Shown here: positions 1 to 7,959 of the stretch, in pieces | Numbering within the stretch: the first letter of the stretch is position 1 | Layout: each line of letters begins with the position of its first letter | Assembly (NCBI GenBank): GCA_946803585.1 | Contig: CAMPEQ010000007.1 | Location: 501,336-565,335 of the forward strand | Source of the DNA: an uncultured Actinomycetes bacterium | GTDB lineage: Bacteria > Actinomycetota > Actinomycetes > S36-B12 > UBA10799 | Length of the DNA: 64,000 nt | Reading direction: 5' to 3' | The notes under the pieces: model-generated | What the model was told of the DNA's origin: nothing | Seen by the model: only the letters and a program-made list of their open reading frames with translations | Database searches by the model: none | Program-made: the position numbers and the translations under genes

Positions 1-888
1 GCGGTTACTTCCAGCGATATCTACGGATACCCGGCGATGGACCGCCTCGTTAACGAGACTCGGACAGGGACCCAGGGGCAGTACGCTTCTGCCTTCGCCA
101 TCATGGCCCGAACCGCCGGTTATTCGACTCGGCTCACCTCTGGTTTTCGACTGCCAGCGGCAGAAGGCGGTCTTGTCACCACGTTGGATGCGATTGTCTG
201 GCCGGAGGTGAATCTCACTGGAGTTGGTTGGGTCTCGTTCGCGCCCGGTCCCAAATCAGCCCAGGAAGGTATCCCCGTTCCGATCACCAACTCCGATGAT
301 GTCTTCCCGACGCCAATCGATCCGGTCATCCCCGAACCCTTCCCGCAACCAGAACCCGAGCCAACAGATTCGACTCTGTCCGGATCATCACTGGTGTCGA
401 TCGTCTTGGGCCTAGTTGCGCTGTTGATCGTGGGCTTTATCGGATGGATAGGCCTCGTAGCCGTTGGCAGGTCGAGGCTCAAGTCGAACCTCTCTACGGC
501 CAATACCCCTTCATCATTCGGACCGTGGGTCTGGTCGCGTTCGGTTCGACGCCACCTCCACGCACCGGTCCCACTATCCCCCTATGCGGCCGCAACAGGC
601 GAGTCGTTATATCCCAACGGACTGCGACCTCAATCAGTGATCGATGAGGAACCTGGTCCCCGACCCAGCGAGACCCTGCGCGCGCTCGGCGCGATCGCCC
701 AGACTGCGCTCTACAGCCCGGCCGAGGTCTCAGATGAACAGCTCACCAGCGCGTGGAAGCTCGCCAACTCGGATGGTGCCGATGCCCTGCGCGCGGGCGG
801 GCTTCGTGCCAGAGCCCGCTGGCTGCTCATACCCTTGCGAAGGGAGCCCAGCGTCAGGACTTTGAGTCAGGCTCCTGATCAAGGGTGA
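1..888 (+). CDS. Transglutaminase-like domain membrane protein, 3' end only
   Basis: The reading frame is open from base 1 and enters from outside the window, so only the C-terminal ~295 residues are visible. The first part (GYPAMDRLV... GQYASAFAIMARTAGYSTRLTSGF... HAxxWPEV-like DAIVWPEVNL) matches the end of a transglutaminase-core fold as in TgpA-type proteins; the catalytic Cys would lie upstream or be replaced near GQYASAF. A Pro/Glu-rich linker (PEPFPQPEPEP) is followed by one membrane helix (LVSIVLGLVALLIVGFIGWIGLV) and a ~150-residue cytoplasmic tail. The 3' end overlaps the convergent msrB by 35 bp. Substrate unknown; family members are usually found with MoxR and DUF58 genes, not visible here. 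Confidence 0.8.
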   Translation, partial: AVTSSDIYGYPAMDRLVNETRTGTQGQYASAFAIMARTAGYSTRLTSGFRLPAAEGGLVTTLDAIVWPEVNLTGVGWVSFAPGPKSAQEGIPVPITNSDDVFPTPIDPVIPEPFPQPEPEPTDSTLSGSSLVSIVLGLVALLIVGFIGWIGLVAVGRSRLKSNLSTANTPSSFGPWVWSRSVRRHLHAPVPLSPYAAATGESLYPNGLRPQSVIDEEPGPRPSETLRALGAIAQTALYSPAEVSDEQLTSAWKLANSDGADALRAGGLRARARWLLIPLRREPSVRTLSQAPDQG

Positions 889-1315
889 TACTCAGCGAGT
901 TAATACACCACCGCTGATCCGTTGGAGTGCCATAGCCCTCACCGTCGAAGACGTGCCCAAGGTGCGAACCACAGCTCGCGCACCTGGCCTCAACACGCGT
1001 TGACATGAGCGATCGATCCTCTAGTAGGACGACCGAGTCCCCAGCCAACGGAGTGAAGAACGAAGGCCATCCACAATGGGAGTCGAACTTGGTCTCTGAC
1101 GAGAACAATGCTGCCTGACACGCTCGACAGCGGTATGTCCCGCGAGTCGTGGTGTCGGTGTACTCACCAACAAACGGGGCTTCGGTACCGGAGTCGCGCA
1201 GAACGTGATACTCCTGCGGCGAGAGCTTCTCGCGCCACTCGGTCTCTTGCCTGGCATCTGGATATGTCGTTCCATCGGGTCGCTTGACCCCATCACGAGC
1301 TGGCGTACTCGACAT
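854..1315 (-). CDS. msrB: Peptide-methionine (R)-S-oxide reductase MsrB
   Basis: Reduces the R-epimer of methionine sulfoxide in proteins (oxidative damage repair, cytoplasm). All family landmarks are present: two CxxC zinc pairs (CRAC and CASC), FDSHCGWPSF, GSHLGHVF and the catalytic-cysteine segment RWCINSLSI near the C-terminus. At ~153 residues it is a stand-alone MsrB without an MsrA domain. I start it at ATG 1315 rather than the longer ORF start at 1336 because AGGAGG lies 9 nt upstream. It follows chdC on the same strand and overlaps the convergent upstream gene by 35 bp. Confidence 0.95.
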   Translation of the reverse strand: MSSTPARDGVKRPDGTTYPDARQETEWREKLSPQEYHVLRDSGTEAPFVGEYTDTTTRGTYRCRACQAALFSSETKFDSHCGWPSFFTPLAGDSVVLLEDRSLMSTRVEARCASCGSHLGHVFDGEGYGTPTDQRWCINSLSITLDQEPDSKS

Positions 1316-1335
1316 ACGTCGGAGCCTCCTAAGCA

Positions 1336-2079
1336 CTAGCAGATTGCGGAGAGGAAGTCGGCTAACTCTCGTCGCCGACCGGTATAAAACGGAATCTCTT
1401 CCCGCACGTGCATCCTCGCGCGGGAAGCCCGTAGGTCCCGCATCAAATCAACGATGCGATCCAACTTGTCGGCCTCGAATGCCAAAATCCACTCATAGTC
1501 CCCTAGTGAGAAGGCTGGCACCGTATTCGCCCGGACATCTGGATATCCGCGGCCCATTTTGCCATGCTCAGCGAGCAATTCCCGGCGCTGCTCGTCAGGG
1601 AGCAAGTACCACTCGAACGATCGCACGAACGGGTAAACACTGACGTAGTCCCTGGCTCGCTCATCCGCTAGGAACGCTGGCACGTGGGACTTATTGAACT
1701 CCGCCGGACGATGAAGTGCCATCTGTGACCAAACACCGGTCAGGCTCTGGCCTAGGCCGCTGTTTAGCAGCCCGTGGTACGCCTCTTGCAGAGCGTCGCT
1801 CGTGGGGGCATGGGTCCAGAGCATGAGGTCTGCGTCCGCTCGAAACCCAGCGACGTCGTACCAGCCACGGAGTTTCACGTCCGTGGTGTCAGCTAAGCCC
1901 GCGAGTAGCCCATCAACCTCATCAGCGAGTTGCTCCGATGGACTATTCAACGTCGATCGATCGATCTTGAACACCGACCACATCGCGTAACGGACTACGT
2001 TGTTGAGATCTCGCGCCTTAGGCTTTACCGTCGGCGTCTCGGCGTCGCCGGGACTCGGTTCATGTGTCTGCTCAGCCAT
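1336..2079 (-). CDS. chdC: Coproheme decarboxylase (HemQ/ChdC)
   Basis: Last step of the coproporphyrin-dependent haem pathway: two oxidative decarboxylations of coproheme to haem b. The 247-residue protein has the chlorite-dismutase-like ferredoxin fold; recognisable stretches are NNVVRYAMWSVFK near residue 27, YVSVYPFVRSFEWYLLP (catalytic Tyr region) and AEHGKMGRGYPDVRANTVPAFSLGDYEWILAFE, which holds the proximal haem His. Its start overlaps the end of cgoX by 8 bp, so the two consecutive haem genes are translationally coupled. Confidence 0.95.
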   Translation of the reverse strand: MAEQTHEPSPGDAETPTVKPKARDLNNVVRYAMWSVFKIDRSTLNSPSEQLADEVDGLLAGLADTTDVKLRGWYDVAGFRADADLMLWTHAPTSDALQEAYHGLLNSGLGQSLTGVWSQMALHRPAEFNKSHVPAFLADERARDYVSVYPFVRSFEWYLLPDEQRRELLAEHGKMGRGYPDVRANTVPAFSLGDYEWILAFEADKLDRIVDLMRDLRASRARMHVREEIPFYTGRRRELADFLSAIC

Positions 2080-3712
2080 GTGCGATCCGTCCTCGTTCTT
2101 TCAAATAGCCGGCGGTCTGACCCGCAGCGAACTGTGCGGAGCCGATACACGCCGGAATGCCAACACCATCGTAGGCCGCACCGCACAATGATATCCCGGG
2201 TGTCGACGACAGCGCTTCACGTGCCGACATCATCCGCTCTCGATGACCCACTGTGTACTGCGGAAGCGAGTCGTCCCAGCGAGTAATAGTGCTCGCGACA
2301 GGCTTGGCAGACAACCCGGCAATCGCGGCCAGGTCTTTTACCGCAACCTGAGCAAGTTCGTCGTTGCTGTGCTCTTGAACGAACGGATCGCCGAAGCGAC
2401 CAAGCGATGTTCGAACGACGGCAACGCTGCGCTTGTTTCCCTCGGAGTCCCGTGCACGCGCGCCTGCCCGTGCAACCCATGACCACTTCCGCGAGGCATA
2501 CGTTGCGGCCTTCACTGCGAACCCCTCCACCGGCGGGACCAAAAAGCCGCTGCCAGAGACAGTCGCCGGAATATCGTCCGGTGAATACATCAATGTTGCG
2601 AGGGCAACCGAGGCGTAGGGAACGGTATCCAGTAGCACGGCTGCCGCGGGATTGACCTTTGCCAGCATCTTCGCTGCCGCGGGCGCTGGCACCGCCACCA
2701 CCACGGCATCGAAGTCTTGCGGAGTCGACCGCCCGTCGATTCGAGCCGAGACTCGCCAGCCAGCACTCGTCCGACGAATCGTCGACACCGGCGCATCACA
2801 CTCGATCTGCACACCTCGTTGCTTAAGCCGATCCGCCATCGCGATTGGCAGGCGCCCTAATCCGCCAGAAATTCCTGCAAAGATCGGTCCGCCCTTACGT
2901 GCTCCACTGTTGGCGGCGCCGGTTGCGCGTGCTTCTCGGGCGGCCACCAGCAACGACTTCTCTCGCCGGGCAAGGCGGTAGAGCGCGGGCACCGTCATCT
3001 CGAGGCTGAGGTTGTCTGCTTGACCGGCATAGACTCCCCCGAGCATTGGCTCCACGAGTCGGTCAACTACCTCGCGGCCGACTCTGGTCGTAACGTAGTC
3101 ACCAATCGAGATGTCGCCGGTTAAGTCCGTCTTAGGAAGCACATGATCGAGCGGGATCCTCATCAGCCCCGGAACGCTCATAACGTCGCTTGCTGCCAGC
3201 GCCCGTAGATCTGTGGGGATTCCGCTTATGAGACCAGCTGGAAGCGGCTGTAATTCCCCATGAGCGACGACACTGGCCTTCATGGTCGAGGGACTCACCA
3301 GGGATGAACTCAGGCCCGCTGCCTTGGCCATTGCGATTGCTTCGGGCCGGACGGCAAGCATGGACTCGGCACCGGCATCGAGATTGATCCCCTCCAGTTC
3401 CAGCAACTGCAACTTGCCGCCAACGGAGGAGCTGGACTCGAAGACCGTGATCTCGGCATCAACGTTGCGGTCCTTGACGAGCGACCAGGCTGCCGACAAT
3501 CCAGCGATTCCTCCGCCAATGATCGCGATCCTGGGAGTGGGTTCTCCTGGCCTGCTCGTGGTTGCCACGGACTCCTCCACTGACTCACCATCGCCAGGTC
3601 GCTTACCCGTGAGCGCAACCTCAGCAATGTCAGCGACATCTTGTGCAAGGCTCGTCACCAGATCACCGGCGATCAAGCGCAGACTCGGACGTGGGGACCG
3701 CGGTTCAGCCAT
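2072..3712 (-). CDS. cgoX: Coproporphyrinogen III oxidase, FAD-dependent (HemY/CgoX type)
   Basis: Six-electron oxidation of coproporphyrinogen III to coproporphyrin III (Gram-positive HemY family). FAD-binding Rossmann motif IAIIGGGIAGLSAAWSL begins near residue 62, followed by VFESSSSVGGKL and LDAGAESML; the C-terminal FAD segment is GISLCGAAYDGVGIPACIGSAQFAA. The protein carries about 60 residues before the Rossmann motif, longer than usual, with a possible amphipathic helix (LRLIAGDLVTSLAQDVADIA). Family assignment is firm; coproporphyrinogen rather than protoporphyrinogen as substrate is inferred from the adjoining chdC. No ferrochelatase gene lies next to it. Confidence 0.93.
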   Translation of the reverse strand: MAEPRSPRPSLRLIAGDLVTSLAQDVADIAEVALTGKRPGDGESVEESVATTSRPGEPTPRIAIIGGGIAGLSAAWSLVKDRNVDAEITVFESSSSVGGKLQLLELEGINLDAGAESMLAVRPEAIAMAKAAGLSSSLVSPSTMKASVVAHGELQPLPAGLISGIPTDLRALAASDVMSVPGLMRIPLDHVLPKTDLTGDISIGDYVTTRVGREVVDRLVEPMLGGVYAGQADNLSLEMTVPALYRLARREKSLLVAAREARATGAANSGARKGGPIFAGISGGLGRLPIAMADRLKQRGVQIECDAPVSTIRRTSAGWRVSARIDGRSTPQDFDAVVVAVPAPAAAKMLAKVNPAAAVLLDTVPYASVALATLMYSPDDIPATVSGSGFLVPPVEGFAVKAATYASRKWSWVARAGARARDSEGNKRSVAVVRTSLGRFGDPFVQEHSNDELAQVAVKDLAAIAGLSAKPVASTITRWDDSLPQYTVGHRERMMSAREALSSTPGISLCGAAYDGVGIPACIGSAQFAAGQTAGYLKERGRIAHG

Positions 3713-3800
3713 AGCGTCACTCTCTCACTCTCAGGCTTCCCTCGCTCACTTTCGGCACCGTGTTCCACTCCAAAACCACAGCAGCAGCACCTGCCGTGAA

Positions 3801-4223
3801 CTACTTAACCGCCAGGAACTGCGCCGAGAGGTCGAGTTGCCGAGCCGGAAGACCAAGGAGTCGAGCAACTCGCGAAATGAAGCTTGCAGCATCGCGCAGC
3901 GAGTCATCAGCTTCCCTGGTGGTGACCACAACGGTGCCCGACGATGCAGCGGCGCGCTTCTCGGAACTGTAGTTGAACAGCTCGGCCCACTCTGCAAGTT
4001 CGGGTGCGAACCTAACAAGCAACTGCCAAACATTCGTAACGCGAGCGCGCGGAGCCGGTAGAGTCGATGTTTGCGTCGACCTGTCGGCCACCATCGCAGC
4101 GGCGGCACGAAGGGCGGCGAGTTGGGCGTCAACGTATCGCCGGGTTGGGTCAGACTCCCTCGCCGAAGTCCCCAAACCACTGATTGCCAACCGGACTAGG
4201 TCATGAGCTTCACTCGAACACAT
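3801..4223 (-). CDS. SAV_6107-type HEPN domain protein, SOS-box controlled
   Basis: A 140-residue helical protein (AHDLVRLAISGLGTS..., DPTRRYVDAQLAALRAAAAMVAD, VWQLLVRFAPELAEWAELFNYSS) matching my recollection of the actinobacterial SAV_6107 HEPN family. I do not see a canonical Rx4-6H ribonuclease motif, so nuclease activity is not claimed. The start codon lies inside a perfect TCGAAC-N4-GTTCGA palindrome preceded by a well-spaced promoter, implying LexA repression and a leaderless mRNA. I recall this family beside damage-inducible translesion polymerase genes in other actinobacteria, but none is present here. It is transcribed divergently from the carotenoid operon. The overlapping ORF at 3746-4180 is a shadow frame. 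Confidence 0.75.
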   Translation of the reverse strand: MCSSEAHDLVRLAISGLGTSARESDPTRRYVDAQLAALRAAAAMVADRSTQTSTLPAPRARVTNVWQLLVRFAPELAEWAELFNYSSEKRAAASSGTVVVTTREADDSLRDAASFISRVARLLGLPARQLDLSAQFLAVK

Positions 4224-4229
4224 GTTCGA
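4214..4229 (-). promoter_or_regulatory. SOS box (LexA operator)
   Basis: TCGAACACATGTTCGA: two 7-bp arms (TCGAACA/TGTTCGA) with a 2-bp centre. It matches the mycobacterial SOS consensus TCGAAC-N4-GTTCGA at every fixed position. It abuts the -10 hexamer of the HEPN gene and covers its predicted transcription and translation start, so LexA binding would block initiation. Confidence 0.85.
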
Positions 4230-4258
4230 AGCGTAGTCGTCTGGCTTGCCCTAGTCAA
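4230..4258 (-). promoter_or_regulatory. Promoter of the HEPN gene (-35/-10)
   Basis: On the minus strand TTGACT (4258-4253) and TACGCT (4235-4230) are separated by exactly 17 bp. The predicted transcription start, about 7 nt past the -10, is the A of the ATG at 4223, i.e. a leaderless mRNA. This is the only promoter in the window for which I see both hexamers clearly. Confidence 0.75.
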
Positions 4259-4368
4259 CCACTATTCCGGCGTAGTTGCCGCGACCCGGCAGCCAGCTAC
4301 CGCCTCCAAAATTCCTGACCCTGACCCGAAACGCGCGGTGGTTGTCGCGGTGTCCCAATAGCGGCTAC

Positions 4369-4374
4369 TAGCGT
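4369..4374 (+). promoter_or_regulatory. Candidate -10 element of the crtA-cruF operon
   Basis: TAGCGT fits TANNNT and is followed by 6 nt before ATG 4381, the leaderless spacing seen repeatedly in this window. No good -35 element is visible. Confidence 0.5.
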
Positions 4375-4380
4375 GTCCCT

Positions 4381-5109
4381 ATGGCCGAGACGCAGCGAGT
4401 CCCTCCAACAGTGGTTGTCCACTTGTGGGGTGTGAGCTTGCGTGGGCTTCCTGGCTCGTTCATCCGAATGGCGACGCAGCCATGGCTGCTACGCGAAGGA
4501 GCCCGACGACGCAGCCACGGCCTACGGTTCGCCAAGCTTGTGGGTACTGGCTCTGGCCAATCCTTCAGCGTTCGCGATGCGGATCCACGTCACTGGGGCT
4601 TGATCACCGCGTGGGACGACGAGGCTGACGCACGCGTATTCGAGCAAAGTGACGTGGTGACCAACTGGGACCGCCACTCGTTCGAGAAGGCACGGTTCGT
4701 GCTCGATCCGATACATAGTCGTGGCCAGTGGGGAGGCAAAGAGCCCTTCAGCCCCGGAACCAGAACGACGCAGGACTCCCCGATCGCAGCTATCACCCGA
4801 GCTCGCGTGCGCGCCACTGCGTGGCGACTCTTCAGTTCGGCAGTCCCACCCGTGGCTGCAGCAGCGAATGATTCTGCGGGCCTACTACTGAGCACCGGAA
4901 TTGGTGAAGCTCCGATCGGCCTACAGGGCACCTTCTCGATCTGGCGCGATTCCGCCGCCTTGCGCAGCTTTGCACAGGGCTCCTCCCATCAACTTGTTGT
5001 CGATCGCACAGCGAGCACCGGTTGGTATTCCGAGGAGCTCTTCGCCCGGTTCAGCGTGAGATCGGCTCTCGGCGAGTTCTGTCACAAGTCGGTGGACTTC
5101 AGTCGATGA
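4381..5109 (+). CDS. CrtA-like (spheroidene monooxygenase family) carotenoid oxygenase
   Basis: A 242-residue protein resembling spheroidene monooxygenase, which adds a keto group to acyclic carotenoids. Visible family features are VVHLWGVSLRGLPGSFIRM at the N-terminus, GLRFAKLVGTGSGQSFSVRDADPRHWGLITAWDDE, the GQWGGKEPF segment near residue 122 followed by ITRARVRATAWRLF, and GLQGTFSIWRDSAALRSFA. First gene of a three-gene operon; its stop overlaps the CruF start (ATGA). The context of hydratase, desaturase and glycosyltransferase supports a carotenoid role. The exact substrate and position oxidised cannot be read from sequence. Confidence 0.8.
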   Translation: MAETQRVPPTVVVHLWGVSLRGLPGSFIRMATQPWLLREGARRRSHGLRFAKLVGTGSGQSFSVRDADPRHWGLITAWDDEADARVFEQSDVVTNWDRHSFEKARFVLDPIHSRGQWGGKEPFSPGTRTTQDSPIAAITRARVRATAWRLFSSAVPPVAAAANDSAGLLLSTGIGEAPIGLQGTFSIWRDSAALRSFAQGSSHQLVVDRTASTGWYSEELFARFSVRSALGEFCHKSVDFSR

Positions 5110-5963
5110 GCCATCCCACCCAGTCGTCTCAGGATCGCCCCGCGACGCGGACTAGCTGGATTCCGTGGGTCGGGCTGGTAGCCACTATTGGCCTTCAGAT
5201 CTTGTGGCCGCTGTCTTCTGGCCAGCCAAGGATTGCGCTCACAATCACAACTGTGATCGTCTTTGCGGCCACTAGCGTTAGTCATGCGTGGGTGACCCAC
5301 GGGGCCGGCTGGGCGATGGCCTACCTCGGCATCACGTTCGGGTTCGCGTTCGCCCTTGAAGCGGTCGGCACCAATAGCGGATTCCCGTTCGGGGCATACG
5401 AGTACGGCGACATGCTGGGAGTGCGCGTTACCGACGTGCCCCTGCTCATCCCCCTCGCCTGGGCAATGACTGCCTACCCGGTACTGCTACTGAGTCGGCG
5501 TATTGCACAGTCCTTCACTAGCGCGGGCGTAATCCGGTACGTCGCAACGACCGCGGTAGGCGCATTCGCCATGACAACCTGGGATCTCTTCCTCGACCCG
5601 CAAATGGTCTCGCAGGACTACTGGGTGTGGCGTGATCCCTCACCCGCCCTGCCGGGAATTGAAGGGATACCTGCGGGCAACTATCTGGGCTGGCTAGTCG
5701 GAAGCGCAATCCTGATCGCTCTACTTAACTCCTTGCCGACGAGAATCGCTGATGAGCGAGTTCCGGCTGCACTCTGGACATGGACCTGGGTCGGCGGAAT
5801 CATCTCGAATGCCTTCTTCTTCGGCCGCCCATCTGTTGCCGTCGTTGGCGGTATTGCGATGGGATTGGTAACGGTTCCCTACCTCTACCTCCTCACCAGG
5901 GATCGACGAACTCCCACCAGCAGCCAAGCCGCCGACCAGCCCCTGGCACAGGTGGATCAGTGA
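5106..5963 (+). CDS. cruF: CruF-type carotenoid 1',2'-hydratase
   Basis: Integral membrane protein of the DUF422/CruF family, which hydrates the terminal psi-end double bond of acyclic carotenoids. About seven hydrophobic helices; conserved stretches include AFALEAVGTNSGFPFGAYEY, DVPLLIPLAWAMTAYP and TTWDLFLDPQMVSQDYWVW, with the acidic residues expected in the active site. Started at ATG 5106, which overlaps the crtA-like stop by 4 bp; the longer ORF start at 5022 lies inside that gene. Its own stop overlaps the next start (GTGA), so the three genes are translationally coupled. Confidence 0.88.
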   Translation: MSHPTQSSQDRPATRTSWIPWVGLVATIGLQILWPLSSGQPRIALTITTVIVFAATSVSHAWVTHGAGWAMAYLGITFGFAFALEAVGTNSGFPFGAYEYGDMLGVRVTDVPLLIPLAWAMTAYPVLLLSRRIAQSFTSAGVIRYVATTAVGAFAMTTWDLFLDPQMVSQDYWVWRDPSPALPGIEGIPAGNYLGWLVGSAILIALLNSLPTRIADERVPAALWTWTWVGGIISNAFFFGRPSVAVVGGIAMGLVTVPYLYLLTRDRRTPTSSQAADQPLAQVDQ

Positions 5964-7174
5964 ACTCGCTCGTTCCTCCCCGGTCGACGACGGTGCAACC
6001 ACGGCGGTGGCGACGACCACTCCAGATAGCGATGGCGGTATCGGCAGGACTTGGTGTTGCCCTCGCCGGCCAAACACTGCGCAACTGCCGAGCGCTGCCA
6101 TCAGTGACAGTCCGAAAACCCACTAGCGAAGAGCCTGATATGAGCAACAACGTCGGCACCCGCGCGGGGCAAACACCCACACCGACGATCGCAGTCTTAC
6201 TTCCCGTTCGAAATGAGCAACGCAACATTCGCCAGTGTCTGGATTCCATCCTTGCCCAGCAAGGAGTGACCGAGATCATCGTGCTGGATGATCAATCAAC
6301 AGATGACACCGCTGAGATGGCCGCTGAGCTGCTTGGATCAGATCCACGCGCACAACTGATCCTTGGCGAGAGTGACCCACCCGAGAACTGGCTGGGGAAG
6401 CCGTGGGCGTGCGCCCGACTTGCCGCGGCGACGAATGCCGACGTGCTCGTCTTCGTCGATGCCGACGTCGTCTTGGAACCTTCCGCCGTCGTGGCCTCCA
6501 CCGACCTGCTGATCGCGGAGGGTCTGGCCATGCTGTGTCCCTATCCGCAGCAGGACGCCAACACCGCTCTCACTCGACTCATTCAGCCCCTCTTGCAATG
6601 GTCGTGGCTTACCTTCATTCCCTACCGCTACTCCATGACCGCACAACCACCGTCGATGGCCGTTGGCAATGGCCAACTCGCGCTGTTTACCCGGGATGCC
6701 TACTTGCAGGTCGGAGGCCACCACGCCGTTGCCAATGAAGTTGTCGAAGACATCGCTCTCGCGCGAGCGCTTCGCAGCGCTGGAATGCGTACCGCAGTTG
6801 TCGATGGTCACCAGATCGCCACCTGCAAGATGTACGCGACCGACCGCGAGTTGATAGACGGCTACACCAAATCCCTCTGGCAGGCATTCGGCCCTCCCGT
6901 CCAGCAACTCAGCACCCTGGGACTTCTCGCCTACCTCTATCTACTCCCCCCGATTGCGCTCAGCAGTAGTGACCGCCCAACTCGGGTCTCGACGATAGTG
7001 GCGATGGCAGCGGCAGTGGTCGGGCGTGGCTTGGTCGCACACCGAACCGGACAACGGATACTCCCGGAAGTCGCCTTTGCGCCTGTCGCGGTCGGCGGAC
7101 TGATCGCCCTCACCGCGTTGTCAACATATCGCCGTGCACGGGGGCAGCTAACGTGGAAGGGCCGCCGGGTATAG
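5960..7174 (+). CDS. Family 2 glycosyltransferase, probable carotenoid glycosyltransferase (CruG/CruC-like)
   Basis: GT-A fold enzyme: IAVLLPVRNEQRNIRQCLDSI, VLDDQSTDDT, the DXD-type VFVDADV, and NEVVEDIALARALR as the ED acceptor/base motif. An N-terminal hydrophobic stretch and two or three C-terminal helices (LLAYLYLLPPIAL, FAPVAVGGLIALTAL) anchor it in the membrane. Start is GTG 5960, overlapping the cruF stop by 4 bp. Family 2 enzymes next to CruF transfer a sugar to the 1'- or 2'-hydroxyl of myxol-like carotenoids, which is the likely role. The 3' end overlaps the convergent dipeptidase gene by 27 bp. Confidence 0.8.
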   Translation: MNSLVPPRSTTVQPRRWRRPLQIAMAVSAGLGVALAGQTLRNCRALPSVTVRKPTSEEPDMSNNVGTRAGQTPTPTIAVLLPVRNEQRNIRQCLDSILAQQGVTEIIVLDDQSTDDTAEMAAELLGSDPRAQLILGESDPPENWLGKPWACARLAAATNADVLVFVDADVVLEPSAVVASTDLLIAEGLAMLCPYPQQDANTALTRLIQPLLQWSWLTFIPYRYSMTAQPPSMAVGNGQLALFTRDAYLQVGGHHAVANEVVEDIALARALRSAGMRTAVVDGHQIATCKMYATDRELIDGYTKSLWQAFGPPVQQLSTLGLLAYLYLLPPIALSSSDRPTRVSTIVAMAAAVVGRGLVAHRTGQRILPEVAFAPVAVGGLIALTALSTYRRARGQLTWKGRRV

Positions 7175-7939
7175 CGGCTGACGATCTTTGATCGCGGCCC
7201 ATAGCCGGGTGCCAAACTCGAAGTGCCACCACTCACAGTCGAGCTGGACGAATCCAGCCGTGACCATCACGCAGCGCAGTAGCCGACGTAAGTCTCGCAC
7301 CATCCGGTCAGCATCGCCCGCACCATCCGGGGCCCCAACCTGCTCGAAGTAGTCACTAGTCGCGGCCGGGACGAACTCGTCAAATCTTGTGCCCAGATTG
7401 AGCGGAACTGACTGCCAAGTCAGGGTCACATCTAGCGTGCCACCTGTCGCATGTGGCGGGGGCCTAGTCGCATCTAGTGAGGGCGGACTGACGAACCCCG
7501 GTGCGAGACCACCATCTTGGTAAGCGACCGTATGAAGCTCACGCTGGAGTTGTGGGTCACGCCAGCCGTCCCACACGGCGAAACCAAATCCTGGTGGGAG
7601 CTGACGCAGCGCCAACCGCAGCGCTGCTCGGGTTCCTTCTCGGATCATCGCGCTGGGGACCGCATGCGGCCAACCCTCGTGCCAATAGGCGCCGAGATCA
7701 CGGATGAGCGCGGTGTCGATTGCTACCAGGCTCTCCTGTCGACCATAGGCCTGCTCGGGTGAGACAGGCGGGAACGAGTCCCCGCTCGGATCGCCCAACA
7801 GCGACGGGATTGCCGAGTAGGTCGAAAGATCCGGTATCGCCGGAATGTCAGGGACCACCACCGAAATCGATTCAACGTCGACGCCACACCACTGGTAAGT
7901 CGGCAACTGCGAGAGCCGGTGCTGATGATCGTGAGCCAT
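7148..7939 (-). CDS. VanX-like D-alanyl-D-alanine dipeptidase family protein
   Basis: Zinc metallopeptidase of the M15D/VanX family, hydrolysing D-Ala-D-Ala or related peptidoglycan dipeptides. Zinc ligands are visible as PPHATGGTLDVTL (His and Asp) and the base/ligand pair in DCEWWHFEFG (Glu and His); WDGWRD resembles the substrate-Arg region. No signal peptide, so cytoplasmic. I use ATG 7939 (263 residues) rather than GTG 7966, which would run into the divergent desaturase gene. There are no vanH/vanA partners, so a housekeeping cell-wall recycling role is more likely than vancomycin resistance. Confidence 0.8.
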   Translation of the reverse strand: MAHDHQHRLSQLPTYQWCGVDVESISVVVPDIPAIPDLSTYSAIPSLLGDPSGDSFPPVSPEQAYGRQESLVAIDTALIRDLGAYWHEGWPHAVPSAMIREGTRAALRLALRQLPPGFGFAVWDGWRDPQLQRELHTVAYQDGGLAPGFVSPPSLDATRPPPHATGGTLDVTLTWQSVPLNLGTRFDEFVPAATSDYFEQVGAPDGAGDADRMVRDLRRLLRCVMVTAGFVQLDCEWWHFEFGTRLWAAIKDRQPLYPAALPR

Positions 7940-7945
7940 AGGACA

Positions 7946-7951
7946 TATCGT
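7946..7951 (+). promoter_or_regulatory. Candidate -10 element of the CrtD-like desaturase gene
   Basis: TATCGT fits TANNNT and lies 8 nt before GTG 7960, near the leaderless spacing seen elsewhere. The divergent intergenic gap is only about 20 bp. Confidence 0.4.
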
Positions 7952-7959
7952 CGGGCACC

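Noticed and set aside
3282-4061. 259-residue plus-strand ORF
   Set aside because: Antisense to cgoX and the HEPN gene; the translation has no coherent domain and both minus-strand genes are well supported.
4230-4380. Riboswitch or light-responsive regulator site upstream of the carotenoid operon
   Set aside because: The ~150-bp region contains the HEPN promoter and a candidate -10 only; I see no aptamer-like conserved structure, and leaderless spacing leaves no 5' UTR.
7148-7939. Vancomycin-resistance cassette
   Set aside because: Only the VanX-like dipeptidase is present; no VanH, VanA/B ligase or VanRS genes adjoin it.
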